Notes under the pieces: generated by a model
Database searches by the model: none
What the model saw: only the letters and a program-made list of their open reading frames with translations
What the model was told of the DNA's origin: nothing
Part shown: piece after piece, positions 53,333 to 61,439 of the stretch
Numbering within the stretch: position 1 is the first letter of the stretch
Layout: each line of letters starts with the position of its first letter
Assembly: GCA_937135955.1 (NCBI GenBank)
Contig: CAKZOB010000041.1
Coordinates: forward strand, 80,464-144,463
Direction: 5' to 3'
Length of the DNA stretch: 64,000 nt
Source: an uncultured Anaerolineales bacterium
GTDB lineage: Bacteria; Chloroflexota; Anaerolineae; Aggregatilineales; Aggregatilineaceae
Made by a program: the position numbers and the translations under genes

Positions 53333-54331
53333 ATGAAAGCTTGTGTGCTGGAACGTCCGGCTCCCATTGAAACGGCTCCGTTGACCCTGCGCGAAATCCC
53401 CACACCCGACCCCGCGCCGGGCAACCTGCTGGTGGCAGTGACCGCGTGCGGCGTGTGTCACACCGATCTGCACCTGGCCGAGGGCGAGCTGCCACAGCCC
53501 AAACTGCCAGTCGTGCCCGGCCATGAGGTAGTGGGGCGCGTCGCTGCTATCGGCGCGGGGGTGACGCGCTTCCGCGTCGGCGAGCGCGTGGGCATCCCCT
53601 GGCTGCATCAGACCTGCGGGGCGTGCGACTATTGCCGGCGCGGCCAAGAGAATCTGTGCGAGACAGCGCGTTTCACCGGCTACACCGCCGATGGCGGCTA
53701 CGCCGAGTACCTGACCGTGCCGCAGGACTTCGCCGTACCCATCCCCGACCGCTTCAGCGACGAAGAAGCCGCGCCGCTGCTGTGCGCGGGCATCGTCGGC
53801 TACCGCGCGCTGCGCCGGGCCGATCTGCAACCAGGTGAGCGACTAGGCATCTTTGGCTTTGGGGCGAGCGGGCATCTGATGTTGCAGGTTGCCTGTCACT
53901 GGGGGTGCGAAGTGTATGTCTTCTCGCGCAGCGAGGAGCATCGGGCGCACGCCCGTGACCTGGGCGCAGTCTGGGCCGGTGCCGCGACCGACACGCCGCC
54001 CGCTCCTCTCGACCGGGCGATCAGCTTTGCTCCGGCGGGCTGGCTGGTACCGGTTGCGCTGGGTCACCTGCGGCGAGGCGGGACGCTATGCATCAACGCC
54101 ATACACACCAGCCCCGTCCCCGAAATGCCCTACGCACTGTTGTGGCACGAACGTACCCTGCGCACCGTCGCCAATGCCACCCGCCGCGACGCCGAGGAAT
54201 TCCTGCCGGTGGCGGCAGAAATTCCGCTGCAGATCACTACCCAGAGTTTCGACCTGGACGCAGCCAATGAGGTGCTGGCAAGACTCAAAGGGGGCGCGAT
54301 CACCGGCGCGGCGGTGTTGCGCGTACGCTGA
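53333..54331 (+). CDS. Zinc-dependent alcohol dehydrogenase, medium-chain family
   Basis: A 332-residue MDR-family enzyme. The catalytic zinc ligands are Cys in CGVCHTDLH (about 38) and the His-Glu of PGHEVVGRV; the structural zinc ligands are four Cys in QTCGACDYCRRGQENLC (about 95-112). The NAD(P)-binding GFGASGHLML follows. The pattern resembles the AdhA-type subgroup that oxidises or reduces short alcohols and aldehydes. GGAGAG is upstream of the ATG. It is convergent with the GAF kinase gene, only 7 bases between stops. The physiological substrate is not known. Confidence 0.92.
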   Translation: MKACVLERPAPIETAPLTLREIPTPDPAPGNLLVAVTACGVCHTDLHLAEGELPQPKLPVVPGHEVVGRVAAIGAGVTRFRVGERVGIPWLHQTCGACDYCRRGQENLCETARFTGYTADGGYAEYLTVPQDFAVPIPDRFSDEEAAPLLCAGIVGYRALRRADLQPGERLGIFGFGASGHLMLQVACHWGCEVYVFSRSEEHRAHARDLGAVWAGAATDTPPAPLDRAISFAPAGWLVPVALGHLRRGGTLCINAIHTSPVPEMPYALLWHERTLRTVANATRRDAEEFLPVAAEIPLQITTQSFDLDAANEVLARLKGGAITGAAVLRVR

Positions 54332-54338
54332 GGGCCGT

Positions 54339-55754
54339 TCAGGCGGGCAAGGTGAACCAGAAGGTCGCCCCCTGGCCTGGCACCGACTCAACGCCGATCT
54401 GCCCGCCATGGGCCTGCACGATCTGTCGGGCGATGGCCAGGCCCAGACCTGTGCTGCGCTCGTGACGGGGAGAGCGTGTCAAAAGCTGCGCGAAGGGCTG
54501 GAACAGCTTGGGTTGGTCGTCCCAGGGGATGCCTGGCCCATCGTCCCTGACGGTCACTCGCCAGCCCGACTCGTGCCGCTCGGCAGTGAGCTGAACAGAA
54601 CCGCCCGACGGGGAGTGCCGCACTGCATTAGAGATCAGATTGTCGAGCACCTGACGCAAGCGCTGCGGATCGGCGTGTACGATCCCCGCTACGGGCGGCG
54701 GGTTGAGCGCCACGCGCACACCTTTTGGCTGGGCCAGGCGTTGATGCTGCTCGGCGCTTTCTGCCAGCACCTGGCACAGATCGAGCGTTTCCGGGCGTAG
54801 GCGCAATTGCCCCTGCTCGATCACTGCCACATCCAGCAGATCGTCAATCAGTGCCATCATATGCCGCGCCTGATTGCGCATATCCTGCAACAGTATCGTC
54901 TGATCTTCGGCAGAGACCTCGATGTAGTCGTCGAGCAAAATGGTCGAGGACATTTCCACCAGGCTGAGCGGACCGCGCAGATCATGCGCCGCGATCCCCA
55001 GAAAAGCATTTTTCTGCTGATTGAGGCGGTCAAGGGCGCGGTTCTGGCGCTCGACGGTTCGCTTTTGGGCGGTCAACTCGCTGACCAGCCGACCGCGTTG
55101 CACGGCGATCGCCACGTGTTCGGCGATGCGCAGGAATGTCTGGATATGCGCCTCGCGGTAGGCATTGGGCGCGGTGCTGGAGAAGAACAGAAAGCCCAGC
55201 GGCTTACCTTCGGCCTGGAGAGGGAAGGTCAGGGAAGAGCGCATCCCTTCCGCCACGATCAGCCGGGTGGACTCGGAAGAAGGTTTGTGCGCCAGATATT
55301 GTTGCAGGTCGTTGAGGATGCGCGGCTGTCCAGTCTCCAGGATTGTCTGCAAAGTGCTACCGGCTAGGGGCGCAGTATAACCCCGACGCAGGTACATGGT
55401 ACCCCCATCCAGGCGGCCCCAGCGGGCACACACCGTCTGCCCGTCTTCTTCGATCAGCGCCATGCCTAGCCGGTCGTAGGGGATCAGATCGCGAAAGTCG
55501 GCATAGACGCTGTTGAGGATATCATCAAGCAGCAGACCCGCATTGATATGGTGCAGCAGACGATCGAAGCGCTCGGCCTCGCGGGCACGGCGAAGGAGGG
55601 TCTGGAGCAAGGCGTGCAGGGCCTCGTTCAGCGGGTCCTCTTCGGAGGCGTCTTGCAGAGCTATTTGAGCGCCCTGCAAATCTCCCTGTTGCAGATGCTT
55701 CAGCGCTGTCAGACTGCGCTCGATCCGTTCGTATAGTTCGGCATATTGTTGCAC
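54339..55754 (-). CDS. GAF-domain sensor histidine kinase
   Basis: A 471-residue soluble kinase. An N-terminal helical region with TPR-like character (TALKHLQQGDLQGAQIALQDA, about 15-55) leads to a GAF domain (about 65-220; LLLDDILNSVYADFRDLIPYDRLGMALIEEDG, FPLQAEGKPLGFLFFSS). Then comes HisKA with the phospho-His near 257 (FLGIAAHDLRGPLSLVEMSS) and HATPase: N box LRQVLDNLISNAVRHS, G1 VRDDGPGIP, F box LFQPFAQL, G2 STGLGLAIARQIVQAHGG. The start is GTG 55754, with a GGGGGAG stretch just upstream. No response regulator is adjacent, so its partner is unknown. Confidence 0.9.
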   Translation of the reverse strand: MQQYAELYERIERSLTALKHLQQGDLQGAQIALQDASEEDPLNEALHALLQTLLRRAREAERFDRLLHHINAGLLLDDILNSVYADFRDLIPYDRLGMALIEEDGQTVCARWGRLDGGTMYLRRGYTAPLAGSTLQTILETGQPRILNDLQQYLAHKPSSESTRLIVAEGMRSSLTFPLQAEGKPLGFLFFSSTAPNAYREAHIQTFLRIAEHVAIAVQRGRLVSELTAQKRTVERQNRALDRLNQQKNAFLGIAAHDLRGPLSLVEMSSTILLDDYIEVSAEDQTILLQDMRNQARHMMALIDDLLDVAVIEQGQLRLRPETLDLCQVLAESAEQHQRLAQPKGVRVALNPPPVAGIVHADPQRLRQVLDNLISNAVRHSPSGGSVQLTAERHESGWRVTVRDDGPGIPWDDQPKLFQPFAQLLTRSPRHERSTGLGLAIARQIVQAHGGQIGVESVPGQGATFWFTLPA

Positions 55755-55880
55755 CTCACTCCCCCAGACGCGCCGCCTGCTGCAGCGCCCTCACGCGATC
55801 CCAGGCTTGCCAGTTACCTGCGCTTCTCTGTCGCCCCTGTCATGCCAACAATCGCTCATTCTTCGGCCTGATACATACTC

Positions 55881-56300
55881 TCATATTATGTCGTTGTCAT
55901 TAGAGGCAATAGGGTCAGCCGGTGCAGTCTCGTCGCCCAGGTCGGGCAGGCTGGCCTCGATTTCTTCCGGGTCTTCGCCGCGTTCCAGGCGTTGTACTAC
56001 CTCCTCGAACTCCGGCCCCATGTCCTCACCCATTTCTTCGCTCATCTCGCGCAGGAGACGACCCATGGTGCGCGGGTCGTTTTCGTCCAGGTCGTCGAGG
56101 AAGCTGTCGTCTGCCGAATCGTCGGATAGCAACCGCCCCAGCGACGAGCGCCGGATGGCCACGCGCGAGATCAGGCGCGTCAGGTTCGTGCTGTGGCAGC
56201 GGGGACAGGTGTGCGTCGCCTGATCGTATTCAGCATAGGTTTTATAAAAGAGCGTCACTTTGCGCCCACAATCGTTGCAGCGAAAGTCATACGATGGCAT
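55881..56300 (-). CDS. FmdB-type zinc-ribbon protein
   Basis: A 139-residue protein with an N-terminal FmdB/CxxC zinc ribbon (MPSYDFRCNDCGRKVTLFY, then THTCPRCHSTNLTRLIS; Cys at 8, 11, 32, 35) and an acidic C-terminal half rich in Asp/Glu (SDDSADDSFLDDLDENDP, EEMGEDMGPEFEEVVQRLERGEDPEEIE). FmdB-like proteins are proposed regulators, without firm function. The start is taken at ATG 56300, with AGAGGG 9 bases upstream; GTG 56309 is the alternative. Confidence 0.88.
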   Translation of the reverse strand: MPSYDFRCNDCGRKVTLFYKTYAEYDQATHTCPRCHSTNLTRLISRVAIRRSSLGRLLSDDSADDSFLDDLDENDPRTMGRLLREMSEEMGEDMGPEFEEVVQRLERGEDPEEIEASLPDLGDETAPADPIASNDNDII

Positions 56301-56451
56301 AACTCCCACCCTCTCGTGTGTAATCTACTGCCAGATTATCACGCGGCTGCGCAGAGTCAAGGTCAAGTCCCCAAGCTTTCTTATGTAGTGCTTGATCCTG
56401 TACCCGGAAACGCGGAGAAATTTGGAATCCAAATTTTTTCCAAATTCTTTC

Positions 56452-58131
56452 CTACTTTTGCTCTGCCTTCGGAGAGATGTAGTATGTGTTTCGTCCTTTT
56501 CCAACTTGTACGATCTGACCAGCTTCAGTGAGTAGCCTCAGAAGGTAGTTGGCCTGATTCCCGCTTACCCGGCATAGTCCCATCACTTCTCGCCGGGTAA
56601 TGCGCTTGTGGGCACGCACGTACTCCAGAATCATCTGCTCCATTTGCAGGCGATCGAAGCCGCGGCGGTGCACATAGGCAGCGGGTTCTCCCATCTCGCG
56701 GTACACTAGGGCGCTCAGATGATAGCGTCGGGAGCGTGTGTGACCGTGAGCTTCGGCCAGACCACTTTCTACCAGGCGCTCCAACACTCGACGGGCCGCG
56801 ATCTCATCTTGCTGGATCAGGCGGACAACGTCCGAGATATCTACTTCCCGCTCGCGCCACAACAGACTGAGGATGAGTAATTCCTCGACGCTGAAAGGTT
56901 CCTGTCGCCTGTTTTCTTCGCGAACAATCAGAGAGACGAAATCCAGGTCTCCTGGCCCGCCAGGAAGGATCAAGGTTACATGGGCCTCGGTTGTGCGAGA
57001 ATAGTCAGGTGGCATTCGGCCCGTGCGCAGTAATCCCTCGTAGATGATGCTCACCCCACGGCCTGTCCGTTCGACCAAGCCGATCCGCTTGAAAATGTCG
57101 GCTAGTAGCGGGTTCCTGGGGCGCGGTCCGGCCACCAGGATGTTGTCTATTGTTACTCCCTGGACAAAGCCACCGGGGTTGCTTACCTGGATATGGTCAC
57201 TGCGCATCTGGATATGTACCGCACCCAGACGAGTATAGTCACGATGAGTGAGAGCGTTGTTCACTGCTTCTCGAAACGCACGCGGGTCATAGGATGGTAC
57301 ACCTACCCGGAAAAGCCCTATATTCAACTCTAGTTCTTCATTGCGGATCTCAAAGGAGTCTACGACTCGCTCGAAGATGTGTAGTAGAGGCCAACGGTAG
57401 AACTCATTAACTCGCACTTCTCGCCCTTCCAACACTTGGAAGGCTACTTCATGGGCTGGCAGAGTCTCGCGTAACACCTCTTCGCGTCCGACCAACAGCA
57501 ACCCTGCCACAGTGGGTACAAGATGTCTGTCCGTAGGTTTCACCAAGTTCAGAGCATGGGCAAGTTGTTTATCGTCCAGGCGCAACAGAGTCTGATCCCC
57601 GCGATATATCCCTACCATGCGGCGTAGTCGTTCAATCTCCAGTGGGTCCAGGTCATCCCAAGAACAGGCCATCATCGGCTGGGCGGTATAATCGCGCTGA
57701 CCGCGATCAGCGTACCAACCGGTCAGTTCGTGAGGATAAAGAGGACGACAACCTGGGCTTGTGTGAACATCTCTATAGCGGACAAGCATTCTGCCATCGC
57801 TAGTAGCCACAGGTTGTTGGGCAGAGGGTATTTCAATCACCACCACCAGCCCTGTTGCCAGCTCGACCCCTGTCACCTGTACGTTTAAGGGCGGTACGGT
57901 ACGGCTGGCGATGAAAGTCGCCAGGCCAGACCAATTCTGGTGTTTGGAGTGCAGACCAGATACTGTGCCGTCGTCTTCTACACCAATAAGAAGTCTGCCC
58001 CCTTGAGCGTTAGCCAGACACACAACGGTCTCCAGCAAATCGGTGTCCGACAACGGGCCACGATCACTCTTGAATTCAGTGGTGAGCGACTCACCCTGCG
58101 CAATCAGTGCCCGCAATTCCTCAGGCGTCAT
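56452..58131 (-). CDS. AlbA_2/Schlafen-type DNA-binding protein, RecG-like regulator family
   Basis: A 559-residue protein of the COG2865 type. The N-terminal AlbA_2 domain shows LTTEFKSDRGPLSDTDLLETVVCLANAQGGRLLIGVEDDG. A middle GHKL-like ATP-binding region contains FREAVNNALTHRDYTRLGAVHIQM and VSNPGGFVQGV, then NPLLADIFKRIGLVERTGRGV. Two winged-helix segments close the protein (DISDVVRLIQQDEIAARRVLERLV; TRREVMGLCRVSGNQANYLLRLL). Such proteins are putative transcription regulators, often near mobile elements. GC looks lower than in the neighbours, which suggests transfer. The start is taken at ATG 58131 with AGGA 7 bases before (GTG 58137 is the alternative). Confidence 0.85.
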   Translation of the reverse strand: MTPEELRALIAQGESLTTEFKSDRGPLSDTDLLETVVCLANAQGGRLLIGVEDDGTVSGLHSKHQNWSGLATFIASRTVPPLNVQVTGVELATGLVVVIEIPSAQQPVATSDGRMLVRYRDVHTSPGCRPLYPHELTGWYADRGQRDYTAQPMMACSWDDLDPLEIERLRRMVGIYRGDQTLLRLDDKQLAHALNLVKPTDRHLVPTVAGLLLVGREEVLRETLPAHEVAFQVLEGREVRVNEFYRWPLLHIFERVVDSFEIRNEELELNIGLFRVGVPSYDPRAFREAVNNALTHRDYTRLGAVHIQMRSDHIQVSNPGGFVQGVTIDNILVAGPRPRNPLLADIFKRIGLVERTGRGVSIIYEGLLRTGRMPPDYSRTTEAHVTLILPGGPGDLDFVSLIVREENRRQEPFSVEELLILSLLWREREVDISDVVRLIQQDEIAARRVLERLVESGLAEAHGHTRSRRYHLSALVYREMGEPAAYVHRRGFDRLQMEQMILEYVRAHKRITRREVMGLCRVSGNQANYLLRLLTEAGQIVQVGKGRNTYYISPKAEQK

Positions 58132-58346
58132 TGGCACATCCTGAACAATTTAATGCTAGTTACTCCTGAAGTGTACTACAGACCAGAGGCCTCAGGTAGC
58201 AGAGCGGCCCGCGTCGAGGAGAAGTTCCTTGGGTCTTCCCCCAGCCGTATTCTCACCTATTTCTTATGCCTATCACCCGCCGACTGATCGTGGTTTGCGG
58301 TACAATCTGGGTGAAAGGCTGAACAATCCCAGACCAGGACCGAATC

Positions 58347-59153
58347 ATGCGCTTTTTCTATCAATCGCCCCCTCCCAACTCCGAAGCGCCGGAACCCTCC
58401 CCGCGCCCGCCCAGTGTACAGCGCGTTGCCGTGCGGCTGCCTGTCGCCGAGCCACGCCTGACCTACGGGCTGCTGGGCCTGATTGTGCTCATCGCACTGT
58501 ATTACTTCAGCCTGCCCGCCCGCGAACAGGTGCTCTTTTTGAGCGAGTGGGCCAAGGTCAACGACCTGATCCGCGAGGGTGAGTACTACCGCCTGTTCAG
58601 CTCGATGTTCCTGCACCTCAACCTGACGCATCTGATCTTCAACGGCTATGCGCTGTTCGTGCTGGGGCGCGATGTCGAAGCGCTGTTCGGCACAGTTCGT
58701 TTTGCCATCATCTATGTGCTGGGCGGCCTGTCTGGCTCGCTGGCCAGTTTCATCTTCACGGATGCTCCTTCGGTGGGCGCGTCCGGAGCGATTTTCGCCA
58801 TCTTCGGCGCGGAGATGGTCTACTTCTATCAACACCGCGCGTTGCACGGCGTGGCAGGACGCCAGCACCTGACCCAGCTCATCATCCTGATGCTGATCAA
58901 CCTGGGGCTGGGCTTCTTTGCCTCCACTGGCGCGACCAATTTCCGCATTGACAATGCCGGTCACATTGGCGGGCTGGTAGGCGGTGTGGTGCTGGCCTGG
59001 TTCATCGGCCCGGCCTATCACATTCAGCGCGACCCAAACGCGGAAAGTGGATTCAGCGTGGTGGACAGGAATCCAGTGGGGCGCTGGGCACTATGGTCAG
59101 CGGCCTATGCGCTGGGGCTGGTCGTGCTGATTGTCTACGCCGTGACGGCCTAG
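58347..59153 (+). CDS. Rhomboid-family intramembrane serine protease
   Basis: A 268-residue membrane protease. The Ser-His dyad is present: Ser in VGASGAIFAIFGAE (about 146) and His in IDNAGHIGGLVGGVVLAW (about 206). Other rhomboid marks are GEYYRLFSSMFLHLNLTHLIFNGYALFVLG and the N-terminal Pro-rich cytosolic tail. It has six or seven transmembrane helices, with an extra C-terminal one (WALWSAAYALGLVVLIVY). AGGA precedes the ATG. Convergent with bcp (15-base gap). Confidence 0.93.
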   Translation: MRFFYQSPPPNSEAPEPSPRPPSVQRVAVRLPVAEPRLTYGLLGLIVLIALYYFSLPAREQVLFLSEWAKVNDLIREGEYYRLFSSMFLHLNLTHLIFNGYALFVLGRDVEALFGTVRFAIIYVLGGLSGSLASFIFTDAPSVGASGAIFAIFGAEMVYFYQHRALHGVAGRQHLTQLIILMLINLGLGFFASTGATNFRIDNAGHIGGLVGGVVLAWFIGPAYHIQRDPNAESGFSVVDRNPVGRWALWSAAYALGLVVLIVYAVTA

Positions 59154-59168
59154 AACATGCGACGCGAC

Positions 59169-59627
59169 TCAGCCGCCCAGGAATTTCGCGGCCCGCTCAA
59201 CGCTGTCCGTCGGGCTGACTTTGATCTGCGCGTCAACGACCGTGCCGTCCTCATCAATGATCCAGTGCGAGCGGATCACGCCCATGTACTTCTTGCCGTA
59301 CAAGGACTTTTCGCCCCATGCGCCCCACGCTTCGAGCACGGCGTGATCGGGATCGGAGAGCAGATCGTAGGGCAGGTGCTCCTGATCTTTCCAGGCGCGC
59401 AGATCGTCGGGCGTGTCGGGGCTGATGCCAAGCACGACGGCGTTGGCGATCTCGATGCGCGGAAAAGCGTCGCGGAAGCCGCAAGCCTGAGTGGTGCAGC
59501 CGGGGGTGTTGGCTTTGGGGAAAGCGAACAGAACGACTTTCTTGCCGCGAAAATCGCTCAGCCGGACGATCTGTCCATCCTGATTTTTCAGGGCAAAGTC
59601 GGGCGCTTTTTCGCCGACGGCGGGCAT
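59169..59627 (-). CDS. bcp: Peroxiredoxin, Bcp/PrxQ type
   Basis: A 152-residue thiol peroxidase that reduces H2O2 and organic peroxides with thioredoxin. The peroxidatic Cys44 and resolving Cys49 are in NTPGCTTQACGFRD, the spacing typical of BCP/PrxQ. Family landmarks: GEKAPDFALKNQDGQIVRLSDFRGKKVVLFAFP, LGISPDT, and the late SHWIIDEDGTV. GGGAGGA lies 7-9 bases before the ATG. It is upstream of nothing in an operon; lexA lies beyond on the same strand. Confidence 0.95.
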   Translation of the reverse strand: MPAVGEKAPDFALKNQDGQIVRLSDFRGKKVVLFAFPKANTPGCTTQACGFRDAFPRIEIANAVVLGISPDTPDDLRAWKDQEHLPYDLLSDPDHAVLEAWGAWGEKSLYGKKYMGVIRSHWIIDEDGTVVDAQIKVSPTDSVERAAKFLGG

Positions 59628-59735
59628 GGTATGTATCCTCCCTGGGTGCTACTTCGAACGATGATCGTTCAGAATGTAGCACAGCCCGCTCGACGATGGC
59701 GATAGTACAGCGTCTTTCCCGCGGTTGGCCTGGCC

Positions 59736-60422
59736 TTAGTGCAGCGCACGCAGAATCGCCAGCACGCGCCCCTGGACGCTGACCTTGTCGGCGTCCACAT
59801 AGATCGGCTCCATCAGCGGATTGGCCGGTTGCAGGCGCACTTTCTTGCCCTCTTGATAGTACTTCTTGAGCGTGGTTTCGCCGCGCTCAGTCAGCCACAC
59901 GGCGACCATATCTCCATTGTGGGCGATATTCTGTCGCCGCAGGATGACGATGTCGCCATCGGCCACCATCGCGTCAATCATCGAATCCCCGCTGACGCGC
60001 AATGCGAACAGCTCTTCACGAGGCGTCGGGCCGATCATGGCCTGCGGCACTTCGATCAGGTCGTCGGTGTCGTAGTAGTAGCCGAAGTCCTCACCGGGCA
60101 GCGGCACCGGTTCGCTGGCGACAATCGTGCCAACCAGCGGCACCTGGATCATGCTGGTCGGGTCGGCGATGCTCACCGGGTATTCCTTGGCGGGCGTTTC
60201 CTGGCTGGCCAGCCATAGCCCGCGCGACACTTTGGGCGTGCGCTCGATATAGCCCCGATCCACCAGCTTGTTGAGGTTGTAGTTGACCACCGAGGTGGAA
60301 GCAATACCCACAGCTTCGCCGATCTCGCGGATGGTGGGCGGATAGCCGTGTTGCTGCACAAAGTCCTCGATGAACTGCAAGATGCGCTTCTGACGGACGG
60401 ACAGGGGATGACGATTCATCAT
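59736..60422 (-). CDS. lexA: LexA repressor
   Basis: A 228-residue SOS repressor. The N-terminal winged helix (LSVRQKRILQFIEDFVQQHGYPPTIREIGEAVGIASTSVVNYNL) and C-terminal S24 peptidase are present. The dyad is Ser147 (VSGDSMID) and Lys186 (ETTLKKYY). The cleavage segment is VPLVGTIVASEPVP: Ala102-Ser103 where LexA normally has Ala-Gly, an unusual scissile bond. ATG 60422 follows GGAG at about 8 bases (a second ATG is adjacent). Two SOS-box-like sites upstream indicate autoregulation. A roughly 10-residue insertion follows the scissile site. Confidence 0.95.
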   Translation of the reverse strand: MMNRHPLSVRQKRILQFIEDFVQQHGYPPTIREIGEAVGIASTSVVNYNLNKLVDRGYIERTPKVSRGLWLASQETPAKEYPVSIADPTSMIQVPLVGTIVASEPVPLPGEDFGYYYDTDDLIEVPQAMIGPTPREELFALRVSGDSMIDAMVADGDIVILRRQNIAHNGDMVAVWLTERGETTLKKYYQEGKKVRLQPANPLMEPIYVDADKVSVQGRVLAILRALH

Positions 60423-60440
60423 GGGCTTGCTCCACAAATT

Positions 60441-60454
60441 CGCACAACAGTTCG
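60441..60454. promoter_or_regulatory. Imperfect SOS box
   Basis: CGCAC-AACA-GTTCG differs from the CGAAC-N4-GTTCG consensus at one position and lies between the promoter and the lexA start. Confidence 0.5.
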
Positions 60455-60467
60455 GTTGTTATCCCTA

Positions 60468-60497
60468 AGTATAAGACGAACCCATGTTCGATGTCAA
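60468..60497 (-). promoter_or_regulatory. lexA promoter
   Basis: On the minus strand TTGACA (60492-60497), 18 bases, TATACT (60468-60473), with the SOS box between the two hexamers. Confidence 0.85.
60477..60490. promoter_or_regulatory. SOS box (LexA operator), perfect
   Basis: CGAACCCATGTTCG fits the CGAAC-N4-GTTCG consensus of Gram-positive-type LexA exactly. It lies within the lexA promoter spacer, so LexA would block RNA polymerase and repress itself. Confidence 0.92.
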
Positions 60498-60591
60498 GCA
60501 ATTTAAGATTGGGCTTAAGTTTGGGGCAGCTTCCGGGCGAGGCGAGGGCTACAGGGGGGCTAAAAAGCCGGTGTATTTCAGTTTAGTATCT

Positions 60592-60639
60592 ATCTGTAAA
60601 TTCGGTTCTGTAGGGGCGCTGCTTGCTGCGCGCCAGGAA
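60592..60639. repeat. Intergenic palindromic repeat, family C (copy 2, right end lost)
   Basis: ATCTGTAAATTCGG, then the interior TTCTGTAGGGGCGCTGCTTG and CTGCGCGCCAGGAA as in 53175-53231. The right terminal arm is replaced by GCCTGG, so this copy is truncated. Confidence 0.8.
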
Positions 60640-60734
60640 GCCTGGTGGTACAGGTTACCCTTATCCTGCCCATCTCCTGAACTTTATCCACTTCCATTGG
60701 TTTGACGCTCTGGGCCAAAAGTGCGAAAATAAGA

Positions 60735-60846
60735 TCAATCAACCGCGATGAGGCTCGCTGGCGTCGGTAAAGACCGACCAAAATGTCCTCCTTCAGGGAC
60801 TGATAGCCTCTACCTGCACACTTTGTGCGCTGGTAGAGGCTTTTTT
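60735..60846 (+). ncRNA. Candidate attenuator or small RNA leader upstream of the four-gene cassette
   Basis: Three successive hairpins: GTCGGT-AAAG-ACCGAC (60763-60778), a short GTCC/GGAC stem around 60785-60800, and a terminator (60806-60846). GAGGCT at 60750-60755 is complementary to AGCCTC at 60805-60810, which also forms the terminator stem, so mutually exclusive folds are possible. A candidate -35 TTGACG is at 60700-60706, with a weak -10. It matches no riboswitch class I can name; left end approximate. Confidence 0.4.
60806..60846 (+). terminator. Intrinsic terminator 90 bases before the unknown four-gene cassette
   Basis: GCCTCTACC and GGTAGAGGC form a 9-base-pair stem with a 17-base loop containing a smaller stem, followed by TTTTTT. 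No gene on this strand ends just before it, so it probably ends a short RNA or attenuates the cassette. Confidence 0.85.
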
Positions 60847-60936
60847 GTCTGGTGGGCAAAGGCGCTGAAGTCGAGCGTTGGCAAGCGCAGCGACAGCAAC
60901 ACGCAGGGCTGACCGATAAGCAAGGAGTATCTGAAC

Positions 60937-61398
60937 TTGACCCACGATCTACTCAACCCCCATCAGCGTCTGGCGCTGACCATCACCCTGCGCCAGGTAG
61001 AAAAGACGCTGCGCAGCATCTTGGACGACCTGGAAACAGAAGAACGAGCCATTCTATTCCGCTCCAAGATCACCCTGCCCGAAGATAAACGCCCCCAGGT
61101 CAAGGAACTGGCCGAGGCCGCCATTCAGCGCATCGCCTGGCTGGCGCGCCGCTTCGAACTTCCGCCGGAAATTTACGACAACACGGCCACTCTGCGCGGT
61201 CCTCTGGCTTTGTTGCGCAGCGATCTCTACGATGCCCATGCGGCACGGCTAAGACGCTATGGGGAAGTCAAGCCGGAACTGGCCTCCGAACTTGACCCTG
61301 TGCTCGACGATCTCATCAGGTTGCTGCGCGAGATCACCTATGTGTCGCAGTCGCACCATCCCGAACCAGGCGATGGACACTCACATGAGACCCTCTGA
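60937..61398 (+). CDS. Hypothetical helical protein, first gene of the four-gene cassette
   Basis: A 153-residue protein without recognised homologues. It is predominantly alpha-helical and charged: QRLALTITLRQVEKTLRSILDDLETEE, VKELAEAAIQRIAWLARRFELPPEIYD, RGPLALLRSDLYDAHAARL and ELDPVLDDLIRLLREITYV, possibly a helical bundle. The tail is His-rich (SQSHHPEPGDGHSHETL). The start is TTG 60937, supported by AAGGAG at 9 bases. The next gene starts 41 bases on, so one operon is likely. No catalytic motif is visible; a role in complex with the neighbouring proteins is only a guess. Confidence 0.7.
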   Translation: MTHDLLNPHQRLALTITLRQVEKTLRSILDDLETEERAILFRSKITLPEDKRPQVKELAEAAIQRIAWLARRFELPPEIYDNTATLRGPLALLRSDLYDAHAARLRRYGEVKPELASELDPVLDDLIRLLREITYVSQSHHPEPGDGHSHETL

Positions 61399-61439
61399 GC
61401 CAGGAATGCACGCCATCGGAGAGGATAAGAGAGATCGAG

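Noticed and set aside
60590..60859. 89-codon minus-strand frame between lexA and the cassette
   Set aside because: Overlaps a family C repeat and the terminator hairpin; no coding features.
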